From assembly GCF_014905555.1 (NCBI RefSeq), contig NZ_BNGS01000002.1, positions 868,001-932,000 of the forward strand: DNA of 64,000 bases, read 5' to 3'. Position 1 is the first letter of the stretch. Every line of letters starts with the position of its first letter. The position numbers and the translations under genes were made by a program. Below the pieces are notes generated by a model. It was not told the origin of the DNA. It saw nothing but the letters and a program-made list of their open reading frames with translations, and did no database searches. This stretch comes from Streptomyces sp. Y2F8-2 (GTDB taxonomy: Bacteria; Actinomycetota; Actinomycetes; Streptomycetales; Streptomycetaceae). Shown here piece by piece: positions 54,484 to 62,864 of the stretch.

Positions 54484-56022
54484 CTAGTCGAGGTAGTCGC
54501 GCAGTACCTGCGAGCGCGACGGGTGACGCAGCTTCGACATCGTCTTGGACTCGATCTGGCGGATGCGCTCACGGGTGACGCCGTACACCTTGCCGATCTC
54601 GTCGAGGGTCTTCGGCTGACCGTCGGTGAGACCGAAACGCATGGAGACCACGCCCGCCTCACGCTCGGAGAGCGTGTCGAGCACGGAGTGCAGCTGTTCC
54701 TGCAGCAGCGTGAAGCTGACCGCGTCGGCCGGGACGACCGCCTCGGAGTCCTCGATGAGGTCACCGAACTCGCTGTCGCCGTCCTCGCCGAGCGGGGTGT
54801 GCAGCGAGATCGGCTCCCGGCCGTACTTCTGGACCTCGATGACCTTCTCCGGGGTCATGTCGAGCTCCTTGGCCAGCTCCTCCGGGGTGGGCTCCCGGCC
54901 CAGGTCCTGGAGCATCTGCCGCTGCACGCGCGCGAGCTTGTTGATGACCTCGACCATGTGCACCGGGATACGGATGGTGCGGGCCTGGTCGGCCATGGCG
55001 CGGGTGATCGCCTGACGGATCCACCAGGTGGCGTACGTGGAGAACTTGTAGCCCTTGGTGTAGTCGAACTTCTCGACCGCGCGGATCAGACCGAGGTTGC
55101 CCTCCTGGATGAGGTCCAGGAAGAGCATGCCGCGCCCTGTGTAGCGCTTGGCCAGGGAGACCACCAGACGGAGGTTGGCCTCCAGGAGGTGGTTCTTGGC
55201 GCGGCGGCCGTCCTCCGCGATGATCTCGAGCTCACGCTTGAGCTTGGGGGCGAGCTTGTCGGCGTTGGCCAGCTTGTCCTCGGCGAAGAGGCCGGCCTCG
55301 ATGCGCTTGGCGAGCTCGACCTCCTGCTCGGCGTTGAGCAGGGGGACCTTGCCGATCTGCTTCAGGTAGTCCTTGACCGGGTCGGCGGTGGCGCCGGCCG
55401 CGGCGACCTGCTGCGCGGGCGCGTCGTCCTCGTCCTCGTCGGAGAGCACGAAGCCTGCGTTCTCCGCGCCCTCGGGCTCCTCGCCGGCCTTGACGGGGGT
55501 GTCCTCGAGGACGTCCTCGTCGAGCAGCTCGACGTCGTCCTTCTTGGCGGCGGTCGTCTTCTTGGCCGCCGTCTTCTTGGCGACGGCCTTCTTCGCGACC
55601 GTCTTCTTCACTGCCGCCGCCTTCTTGGCCGCGGTCTTCTTGACGGGCGCGTCCTCAGCCGGATCGTCGGCGACCGGCACCGCCGGGGCGGCGGGAGCGG
55701 TGGCCTTCTTCGTGGTCACCGCCTTCGCCGGGACGGCCTTGGTGGCGGTGCGCTTGGCCGGACTCTTCGCTGCGACGCTCTTGCGGGTGCGCTTGGGCTC
55801 TGCGGCACTGACCATCAGCGTCACACCCTCTTCCTCGAGGATCTGGTTGAGGCTGCGCAGTACGTTCTTCCACTGAGTGGCCGGAATCTGGTCAGCTTCG
55901 AAGGCCCGACGCACATCGTCGCCGGCGATCTGCCCCTCAGCCTTTCCCCGCTCAATGAGAGCCATGACAGAGACGGACTCGGCGATCTCCGGCGGGAGCG
56001 TACGGGATGTGCTGGCCGACAC
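54484..56022 (-). CDS. hrdB: HrdB, principal RNA polymerase sigma factor
   Basis: This 512-residue sigma-70 protein has region 1.1 (about residues 15-80), a Lys/Ala/Pro- and acidic-rich spacer (about 85-205) of the kind seen in actinobacterial SigA proteins, region 1.2 ([11 protein letters not shown]), region 2 ([33 protein letters not shown]: the essential part is [14 protein letters not shown]), region 3 and region 4.2 with [20 protein letters not shown]. It directs transcription of housekeeping genes. The GTG at 56022 follows AGAGGT. An ECF-type promoter is upstream. Confidence 0.97.
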   Translation of the reverse strand: MSASTSRTLPPEIAESVSVMALIERGKAEGQIAGDDVRRAFEADQIPATQWKNVLRSLNQILEEEGVTLMVSAAEPKRTRKSVAAKSPAKRTATKAVPAKAVTTKKATAPAAPAVPVADDPAEDAPVKKTAAKKAAAVKKTVAKKAVAKKTAAKKTTAAKKDDVELLDEDVLEDTPVKAGEEPEGAENAGFVLSDEDEDDAPAQQVAAAGATADPVKDYLKQIGKVPLLNAEQEVELAKRIEAGLFAEDKLANADKLAPKLKRELEIIAEDGRRAKNHLLEANLRLVVSLAKRYTGRGMLFLDLIQEGNLGLIRAVEKFDYTKGYKFSTYATWWIRQAITRAMADQARTIRIPVHMVEVINKLARVQRQMLQDLGREPTPEELAKELDMTPEKVIEVQKYGREPISLHTPLGEDGDSEFGDLIEDSEAVVPADAVSFTLLQEQLHSVLDTLSEREAGVVSMRFGLTDGQPKTLDEIGKVYGVTRERIRQIESKTMSKLRHPSRSQVLRDYLD

Positions 56023-56185
56023 GAACAACCTCTCGGAACGTTGGAAAACGGCTTCCGGCCCCATCCACAACGGACAGGAGCCGACCGCCGGCTTGGGGAT
56101 GGGCCGACGGCGCGGGCGGGGGCCGGGAAGATGCACAGCGCCGCGAACGGCGTCCGTATTCCCTCCTCGGCTGTCACCTCTTAGG

Positions 56186-56212
56186 TCATCGCGCAGCCCC
56201 GCAGAGCGTTAC
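56186..56212 (-). promoter_or_regulatory. hrdB promoter, ECF sigma (ShbA) type
   Basis: On the minus strand, GTAAC (56212-56208), 16 bases, then CGATGA (56191-56186) match the -35/-10 I recall for the hrdB promoter recognised by ShbA in Streptomyces. It lies 164 bp upstream of the start codon, giving a leader of about 155 bases. Confidence 0.7.
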
Positions 56213-56629
56213 GCCCAATCTACGTGGCCCGGATCACACCCCGTAACCGTTCAAAAACGTCCAGATACGGGCAGAGGTGATCGGTCGACGCCACTGCCGA
56301 CGCTCGGCCGTCGACGGTTCTCCACCACCGCGTATCCCGGAAGCCGCGTTTGACACAGGGAATCCGTATCCGGCACCGGGAATCCGTCGCCGCCGGCTCC
56401 GAGGACTCCGGTCGCCACCGGATCACTCGAGACCGGCGCCGGATCCCCGACGGCTGAGTCACCCCGGCTCGGGGCGGGGTCGCCGGTCTCCGTCGGGCTC
56501 CGCCGGGTCCCGGGAGGATCCGACGGAGTCCGACGGCGGGCGTACGGCTCTCCGCGGCCGGCGGCCGCGCCGGCCGGGTGCCGCCCGATGCGGGCACCCA
56601 CCCCTGGTCGCATCGCCGACGGTGTGCGG
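56213..56629. other. Spacer between hrdB promoter and whiH
   Basis: A 417-bp stretch, G+C-rich with dispersed short repeats such as GGGAATCCGT (about 56358 and 56380). A hairpin CGCGGCC-GGC-GGCCGCG at 56553-56569 may terminate whiH. No gene that I can support. Confidence 0.45.
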
Positions 56630-57517
56630 TCAGTGCTCGCGCGGCGCGGGCACCACGCGCTCGACCTCGGGGTGGACGGTGAGCAGTTGCCGCATGGCGC
56701 CCTCGGCGGCCGCGCCGTCACCCGCGGCGAGGGCGTCCACGATGCGGGCGTGCTGCGACAGTGCCGTCTCGGTCGGGCGCTCGCACCCGGTGACCGGGCC
56801 GCCGGAGACCTGGAGGGCGGCAGAGACGATCCCCGAGAGGTGCTCCAGCATGCGGTTGCCGGCGACCTGGATGAGCAGCGAGTGGAACTCCGCGTCGGCA
56901 CGCGAGAAGGTCAGTGAGTCGCCCTGCCCCATGGCGTGGCCCATGATCTCGACCATGTCGCCGAGCCGCTGCTGCACCTCCTCGCGCCCGTGCCCGGCGG
57001 CCAGGCGCGCGGCGAGCGGCTCGATGGTCCAGCGCAGTTCGCTCAGCTCGCGGCGCTGGTCGTCGCGCTGCGGCCCGAAGGCACGCCACTCGATGATGTC
57101 CGGGTCCAGGAGGTTCCAGTCGCTGACGGGGCGTACGCGTGTGCCGACGTTCGGGCGGGCGCTGACCAGGCCCTTGGCCTCCAGGACGCGCAGCGATTCA
57201 CGGACCACGGTCCGGGAGACCTCGAAACGCTGCCCGATCTCCTCGGGCACCAGTGGGCGGTCGGCACCCAGGTCCCCGGAGACGATCATCTGGCCCAGCT
57301 GCTGGACGAGTTGGCCGTGCAGTCCGCGTCCGCGGCTGCCCGCGGCGCGTCGGCCGACGCGGCCCAGTTCCGGCTCCCCGCCCTCCCACGAGGGGGCGCC
57401 GACGCGGTCGGCGGCGGGCGCCTCGGCGTAGGGGTAGCGGTCGAGTTCGCCCGGTCCGGCCAGGCCGGAGTCTGCTGAGCGGGCGGCGGTCATCATGGTG
57501 TGCGCAAGGGTACTCAC
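56630..57517 (-). CDS. whiH: WhiH sporulation regulator, GntR family
   Basis: A 295-residue FadR/FCD GntR protein. After a disordered N-terminus (about residues 1-70) comes the winged helix with RFEVSRTVVRESLRVLEAKG (about 105-124) and an FCD domain (about 155-275; HSLLIQVAGNRML, HARIVDALAAGDG). The gene order next to hrdB and the N-terminal MSTLAHTMMTAARS identify WhiH, which is required for sporulation septation in S. coelicolor. The GTG at 57517 follows AAAGGA. A WhiG-type promoter precedes it. Confidence 0.93.
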   Translation of the reverse strand: MSTLAHTMMTAARSADSGLAGPGELDRYPYAEAPAADRVGAPSWEGGEPELGRVGRRAAGSRGRGLHGQLVQQLGQMIVSGDLGADRPLVPEEIGQRFEVSRTVVRESLRVLEAKGLVSARPNVGTRVRPVSDWNLLDPDIIEWRAFGPQRDDQRRELSELRWTIEPLAARLAAGHGREEVQQRLGDMVEIMGHAMGQGDSLTFSRADAEFHSLLIQVAGNRMLEHLSGIVSAALQVSGGPVTGCERPTETALSQHARIVDALAAGDGAAAEGAMRQLLTVHPEVERVVPAPREH

Positions 57518-57609
57518 GGATCCTTTGTCGGCGCCCTCTCCAACTCCCTTGAGGTCTTTGGTGAAAAGCACACGAAAGGGTGATCGCTCACAGCGTCGCA
57601 ATTGACGCC

Positions 57610-57636
57610 TTATCGGAAAGAAATGGGCGCTTTTCA
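57610..57636 (-). promoter_or_regulatory. SigmaWhiG-type promoter of whiH
   Basis: On the minus strand TGAA (57636-57633), 15 bases, then TCCGATAA (57617-57610) match the WhiG/FliA-type consensus TAAA-n15-GCCGATAA at 10 of 12 positions. The leader to the whiH start would be about 85 bases. Confidence 0.8.
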
Positions 57637-57679
57637 GGGGAGTTGCGACACAGGGGGACCGGATCGGCACGGACTGTAG

Positions 57680-59419
57680 TCATCGGACTCTGCTGCGCAG
57701 GGTTGTGATCAGGTAGGCGCACAGCAGGGCGGACAGGGACAAGGTCAGCGCCCCGCCCACAGGTTGGGCGATCATGCGCGCCGCCACGGCCAGGTACCTG
57801 TCCCCGCCGAAGGGCCAGCGCAGCAGCGTCAGGGCGGGCATCCGCTCGGCGAGGCCCGTCGCGGTCCGCACGGACGGCCCCGCCAGCGCCTTCTCGACCA
57901 GGGGTACGACGACGACGGGCACCGCGAGGACGGCGGCGAGCCCCGCGGTCGTGGACCGGAAGATACCGGCGGCCAGCACACCGGCCCAGGCGCATCCTGC
58001 GACCAGCCCGCACCAACTGGCCGCGAGCGGAAGCCAGTCGGCGGGAACCTGGGCGGCCTCCCGCCCGTAGAGGATGTGGAGCGACACCAGGTCGCAGACG
58101 GCGGCGAGGGTGGCCAGGGCCAGCGCCGTGGCCCCGGCGACGAGGAGTTTGGCGGCGAGCAGCCCCAGGCGGCGGGAGACGGTCCCGCGGGCCGCCGCCA
58201 GGGCGGGATGTCGGAACTCGTCGCCGAAGGCGTGGGCACCCAGCAGTCCGGCGCCGAGCGCCGCGGGCGGCAGCGGGAGCTGTTGCGGCCAGGCGGCCAG
58301 CAGGCGGTGCTGCGGAGTGTGCCCGGCCCGGGCGAGAAAGACGGAGAGCAGAACCGAGGTGACGAGGACGGCGGCCGCGGTGGCGTAGCCGGTGCCGATC
58401 CCGGCGGCACGGCGCAGTTCGTAGCGCAGCGGACGCAGCGGGCTCGGGACGGACCGGACGTCGACGGGCGGTGACAGCGGGGGCAGGTCGCCCGGTTCGG
58501 GCGTCCCGGCGGACAGGGCCGCGGCGGTCTCGACACCGACGGTCGGCCCCATGTCACCGATCTCGTCGGCAAGTTGGTGAACGAGAATGCCGTGCCGGAA
58601 GGCGGCCTCGCCGATGTCGGCACACGTACTGCCGTACACCGACAGCCGGTTGCCGTCCTCCTGCACGATCTCCACCGAACGCTGCGCGGTTCTGGCCTCC
58701 TTGGCGAGCAGGGCGCCCAGGCGGGCGGCGTGCGGGCTGCGAACGGCCACGCGGGGGCGCAGCCGGGTACGGGCGAAGTCCGCGGCCGGCTGGTCGGCGA
58801 CGAGACGGCCCCGGTCGAGGGTGACGACGTGATCGGCGGTGCGCGCCGCCTCCTTCGGGTCGGCCGTGGTGAACAGGACGGTGCCGCCCTGGGCGGCGTG
58901 CGCGCGCAGGGCGCCGTGCAGCCAGCGCCCCTCACGGGCGGAGAGACCGGCCGCGGGGTCGTCGAGGACGAGCGCGTGCGGGTCGGCGAGCAGGGCGCAG
59001 GCGAGGCCCAGGCGACGGTCCATGCCGCGCGAGAGGTTGCCCAGGCGCTCGTCGCGCAGGCGGACGAGTCCCACGGCCTCGAGGACCTCGTCGGCGCGCC
59101 GGGCCGGCACGCCCGCGGCTGCGCACAGCATGCGCAGTTGCCCGCGGACCGTGCGCGCGGGATGACCGGGGACATCGCCGAGCAGCACGCCCACTTCACG
59201 GGCGGGGTGGGCGATGCGGTGCAGCGGGCGGCCCCGGAAGTAGGTGATGCCGCGGCCCGATTGAAGTTCGAGCATGAGCCGGAGCGCCGTCGTCTTGCCC
59301 GCACCCGAGGCTCCCAGAAGCGCGGTGACATGGCCCGCGTGAGCCTCGAAGGACACGTCGTCGACGGCGGGCGGAAGGTCCTTGCGGGGGGTGCCGGTCA
59401 ATCCGATCGCCTGGATCAC
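57680..59419 (-). CDS. ABC transporter, fused ATPase and permease
   Basis: A 579-residue protein with an N-terminal ATPase (about residues 1-215): Walker A GASGAGKTT, signature NLSRGM and a Walker B LVLDDP where the catalytic Glu is replaced by Asp. A linker (about 215-330) and a permease domain of six helices (about 335-575) follow. This arrangement is like drug- or lipid-export systems of the ABC-2 type. The GTG start has only a weak ribosome-binding site. It is upstream of whiH on the same strand, but the WhiG-type promoter between them makes separate control likely. Substrate unknown. Confidence 0.82.
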   Translation of the reverse strand: MIQAIGLTGTPRKDLPPAVDDVSFEAHAGHVTALLGASGAGKTTALRLMLELQSGRGITYFRGRPLHRIAHPAREVGVLLGDVPGHPARTVRGQLRMLCAAAGVPARRADEVLEAVGLVRLRDERLGNLSRGMDRRLGLACALLADPHALVLDDPAAGLSAREGRWLHGALRAHAAQGGTVLFTTADPKEAARTADHVVTLDRGRLVADQPAADFARTRLRPRVAVRSPHAARLGALLAKEARTAQRSVEIVQEDGNRLSVYGSTCADIGEAAFRHGILVHQLADEIGDMGPTVGVETAAALSAGTPEPGDLPPLSPPVDVRSVPSPLRPLRYELRRAAGIGTGYATAAAVLVTSVLLSVFLARAGHTPQHRLLAAWPQQLPLPPAALGAGLLGAHAFGDEFRHPALAAARGTVSRRLGLLAAKLLVAGATALALATLAAVCDLVSLHILYGREAAQVPADWLPLAASWCGLVAGCAWAGVLAAGIFRSTTAGLAAVLAVPVVVVPLVEKALAGPSVRTATGLAERMPALTLLRWPFGGDRYLAVAARMIAQPVGGALTLSLSALLCAYLITTLRSRVR

Positions 59420-59635
59420 TCGAAGCAAGATAGCGCGATATGCCCAATTTGTCGGGAACCTTGCGGACAGACAGGCTCTTCCATTGATCAGACATAACGC
59501 GATCGGACATATGTCCGGAGCTGGTGTCGGCGACCGGAGGTCCACGACCGACACCCACGACGCCGGGGAGCTCGCAGACGGCGGCCGGCTTCCCGCAGCC
59601 GTCGTGGGTCGCGTTCACCCCCGTGACGCCGCCGG

Positions 59636-60394
59636 TCAGACCTCAGGACGCAGCATCGGCGGGTTGAGCAGCGTGGCGCCGCCCGCGCGGAAGAGCTGTG
59701 CGGGGCGGCCGCCCTGGCGGGTCGTCGTACCGCCCGTGGGGACGAGGAAGCCGGGCGTACCCGTCACCTTGCGGTGGAAGTTGCGCGGATCGAGCGCCAC
59801 ACCCCACACGGCCTCGTAGACCCTGCGCAGCTCGCCGACGGTGAACTCGGGAGGGCAGAAGGCAGTGGCCAGCGAGGAGTACTCGATCTTGGACCGAGCG
59901 CGCTCGACACCGTCCGCGAGGATCTGCGCGTGATCGAAGGCGAGCGGAGCCACAGGTTCGCCGGCGCGGCCGTACCCGCCCTGCTGCAGCAGCTCCTCGA
60001 CCGGCGCCCAGCGTACGTTGCTGGCGTCACCGCCGGGCCGGGGCGCGGGCAGGTCGGGGGCGAGCGCGAGATGGGCGACGCTCACCACCCTCATCCGCGG
60101 ATCGCGCTTCGGGTCGCCGTACGTGGCCAGCTGCTCAAGGTGGGCGCCGTTGTCCTGAGCCGGCGCGGACGGGTCGTGGGCCCGCAGCCCCGTCTCCTCG
60201 GCCAGCTCGCGTGCGGCGGCCTGCGCCAGGTCCTCGTCAGCCCGGACGAAGCCGCCTGGCAGTGCCCACCGGCCCTGGAAGGGCGGCTCACCCCTGCGCA
60301 CCGCCAGCGCACACAGGGCGTGGCGGCGCACGGTCAGCACGACCAGATCCACGGTGACGGCGAAGGGCGGGAAGGCTGACGGGTCGTAGGGCAT
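59636..60394 (-). CDS. Nudix hydrolase with C-terminal winged helix (NrtR-like)
   Basis: This 252-residue protein has a Nudix domain (about residues 10-150) with a complete Nudix box: GGFVRADE, then seven residues, then RELAEETGL. The C-terminal part (about 155-225; FTVGELRRVYEAVWG) is the winged helix of NrtR-type regulators, which bind DNA and an ADP-ribose-type ligand. It may therefore be both sensor and repressor, although the Nudix box looks catalytically intact. The ATG at 60394 lacks a ribosome-binding site and lies 6 bases after TATGAT, suggesting a leaderless mRNA. Confidence 0.87.
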   Translation of the reverse strand: MPYDPSAFPPFAVTVDLVVLTVRRHALCALAVRRGEPPFQGRWALPGGFVRADEDLAQAAARELAEETGLRAHDPSAPAQDNGAHLEQLATYGDPKRDPRMRVVSVAHLALAPDLPAPRPGGDASNVRWAPVEELLQQGGYGRAGEPVAPLAFDHAQILADGVERARSKIEYSSLATAFCPPEFTVGELRRVYEAVWGVALDPRNFHRKVTGTPGFLVPTGGTTTRQGGRPAQLFRAGGATLLNPPMLRPEV

Positions 60395-60400
60395 GCCGCG

Positions 60401-60422
60401 ATCATAGTCGTCTGCCTGACGA
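60401..60422 (-). promoter_or_regulatory. Promoter and palindromic operator of the Nudix-regulator gene
   Basis: Minus strand: TATGAT at 60406-60401 is a near-consensus -10, six bases before the ATG. Directly upstream lies the inverted repeat TCGTC-n5-GACGA (60422-60408), in the spacer of the promoter. A repressor bound there would block RNA polymerase. The -35 is poor. Confidence 0.6.
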
Positions 60423-60522
60423 TAAACACTCCCTTCCGCGACCGCGGCGGCTGATCCACTTCTGTCCGACACAGGTCTCATCGGCACTCGGCCTCCGTGC
60501 TGCCGCGCTACGTCATCCGAGA

Positions 60523-62664
60523 TCACACCCCCAGCTGCAGCCCGTCGGCGGCCTCCTCCACCATGGCGAGGCCGAGCCGGCCCACGCGCACGGAGAAGGG
60601 GGCGCCGGCCAGCCTCAGTCCGGTCAGGACGATCTCACCGAGCGGGGCGCTGCGCACCGGACACAGGGTCACCGTCCCGGCGGGCGCGTCGGGACGGATT
60701 CCGACGAGCGCGGTGAGCAGCAGCACCCCGGCGGCGGCCGCCGTGGCGGCGGGCCGGCAGGCCGCCGGGTGCGGAAGCGGCGCGCTCCCCTCCGTCCTCG
60801 GCTCGCCGGCGAACATCTCGGGCAGCCGGTATCCGAACGCCTCCGCCGCCGTCAGCATCCCCCCGAGCAGGCCGCCCGCCTCCTTCTCGTATCCGGCGGC
60901 GGCCAGTCCCGCGACGGCGACTGCCGTCTCCTGGACGCGCACCGCTCCTCCGCGGTGTCCGAACGGGTTGTACGCCGCCTCCCTGGCCGCCAGGCCGCGC
61001 AGTCCCCAGCCGGAGTCCATGGCGGGGCCGCCGAGCAACCGCGCGAGCTGCTCGGTGCGCACCTTGTCCAGCAGGCCGGGCGCCAGGGTGCCGCAGCCGA
61101 GCAGCCCGGTGTCGAGGAGGTGGGCGGCGCCCGCGCCGAGGTGCGGTACGAGGCGTCCGTCGCGGATGCGGGCGGCCGCCGGTCTGCCCCCCGACCGGTC
61201 CTCGATCCAGAAGTCCTCGCAGAACGCGTCGCGCAGCTCCTCGGCCCATTCGCGCAGCTCGGCCCCGCCCGGTCGCCCGTATGCGTCGAGCAGGTCGGCG
61301 CCGACCACCGCGGCGCGGTGGGCGTACGCCTGGGTCTCGCAACGCAGCGGCCCGGTCGGCTGCGGGTCGGGGAGGTAGACGCCGTCACCGACGGTGGTGC
61401 GCAACCACCGCAGACAGTGCTCGGCCGCCGGCAGCAGCTCCTCCGTCGCCTGCTCGGGAAGCCCCCAGCGCCAGGCTTCCGCGAGGAGCACGGGGAACAG
61501 CAGGGTGGCCTCGGTGCCCGTGCAGCCCGGTGGCAGATGCGCGCCCGCGTCCCGGCGGGGCCCCGGGATCATGCCCGAGCGGAGGCCCGGGCCGCCGATC
61601 TGGGTACGGGCGAGGATCCGCAGCGTGCCCGCGGCCAGCCGGGTGCCGAGCGGCAGCGTCATCCGGGCCGCCGCCAGGGATTCCGCGGGCGCCGGGCCGC
61701 AGCGCCACGGCGCTCCGGCCGCCAGCTGGATGTCGGAAGGGTGCGCGGGGTCCCGGAGCAGCAGGGCCCTGAGGTCCTCGACACAGGTGTCCAGCAGCGG
61801 CTGGACGCGGGGGTCGTCCCCGGTGGCCCGCGCCTGTGCGAGCGGGCTCGCCGCGCCGTGTCCCACCGCTCTGACCGGAGCCGCGCCGTCCGGCCGCAGC
61901 CGCAGTTCCACGGTCCGCGTCCCGCCGGGCGGCAGTTCCAGCTCCCAGCGCAGGAGCCCCGCCGAGGCGAGGGCGTCCGTGGGGGGCGGCGCGGCCGTGA
62001 CCGCGCAGTCGCCCTTCTGACAGGACCAGCGCAGCCCGGAATCATGGACGGTGGCGGGGACTTCGGATCCGGTACTGCCCGAGGCGATCTCTCCCAGTTC
62101 GGCGAAGTCGGTGCCGAGGGACACCTCCAACGGCAGCCGCAGCGGGCGCGGGGCCGCGCTGTGCAGGGTGATCCGCTCGGTGCCGTCGGCGAACCGAACG
62201 CGCTCCACGACGACGTCCGGATCCGGTCCCGCGTCGGGGGACGCGTGCACCGTCCCCACGAAGCGGGCCCGGTCGGCCGCGACCATGCGGGCCTGAACGG
62301 GAAGCGGCTCCCGTCCGGCCACCCGCACCTGGCAGCGGGAGAGCACGCGCCGGCCCGCTCGGTAGAACCCCTCCAGGCCCTGTCCCGTCAGCTGTCCCTG
62401 ATCCGTGGAGATCACCAGGCCGGGCAGGGCGACGCAGATCAGCGCGGTGTGGGCGGGCGGCAGGTCGGCGACTCGGCGCGGCGCAGCGGGCAGAGGCGGA
62501 GGGCATGCCCGGGGCCGGTCGACGTGCGGCGGGACGGGTGCCGGTGTGCCGCCCGGCATCCTGGACGCGGCCGGTGGGGCGCCCCGGGAAGGCCGGGGCT
62601 CCGAGGGGCCGTGGCGGGGACGCCGGTTGCCGTCGGAGGCGGAGAACGGTGCGGGCAGGGGCAT
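60523..62664 (-). CDS. Glycogen debranching-like protein (amylo-alpha-1,6-glucosidase type)
   Basis: A 713-residue protein. A Pro/Arg-rich N-terminus (about residues 1-55) is followed by a beta-rich N-terminal domain typical of the family (GLVISTDQGQLTGQGLEGFYRAGRRVLS; key part GFYRAGRR) and an (alpha/alpha)6 barrel from about 300 on, with GMIPG, GCTGTEATL and DFWIEDRSGGRP. These streptomycete proteins are annotated as glycogen debranching enzymes, but I could not identify the catalytic acids, so activity is uncertain. It lies downstream of DUF4192 on the same strand. Confidence 0.78.
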   Translation of the reverse strand: MPLPAPFSASDGNRRPRHGPSEPRPSRGAPPAASRMPGGTPAPVPPHVDRPRACPPPLPAAPRRVADLPPAHTALICVALPGLVISTDQGQLTGQGLEGFYRAGRRVLSRCQVRVAGREPLPVQARMVAADRARFVGTVHASPDAGPDPDVVVERVRFADGTERITLHSAAPRPLRLPLEVSLGTDFAELGEIASGSTGSEVPATVHDSGLRWSCQKGDCAVTAAPPPTDALASAGLLRWELELPPGGTRTVELRLRPDGAAPVRAVGHGAASPLAQARATGDDPRVQPLLDTCVEDLRALLLRDPAHPSDIQLAAGAPWRCGPAPAESLAAARMTLPLGTRLAAGTLRILARTQIGGPGLRSGMIPGPRRDAGAHLPPGCTGTEATLLFPVLLAEAWRWGLPEQATEELLPAAEHCLRWLRTTVGDGVYLPDPQPTGPLRCETQAYAHRAAVVGADLLDAYGRPGGAELREWAEELRDAFCEDFWIEDRSGGRPAAARIRDGRLVPHLGAGAAHLLDTGLLGCGTLAPGLLDKVRTEQLARLLGGPAMDSGWGLRGLAAREAAYNPFGHRGGAVRVQETAVAVAGLAAAGYEKEAGGLLGGMLTAAEAFGYRLPEMFAGEPRTEGSAPLPHPAACRPAATAAAAGVLLLTALVGIRPDAPAGTVTLCPVRSAPLGEIVLTGLRLAGAPFSVRVGRLGLAMVEEAADGLQLGV

Positions 62665-62864
62665 GGGGCGGCTTTCTCTGCGCTCGGTACGCCTGGGGTG
62701 CGCCCGGAGCCGGGTGGGCGGCTCCGGAGAGGGTCGTGAGCGGTGCGGCGGCGCGACCCGAGCACGGGTTCCGCCACTCAGGTGAACGGATCGCGCCTGC
62801 CAGGGGTCACGCCCGTGGGAGGGGAAGCCGACCGAACGGCGGTACGCCGCGCGGCAGGACGGGT

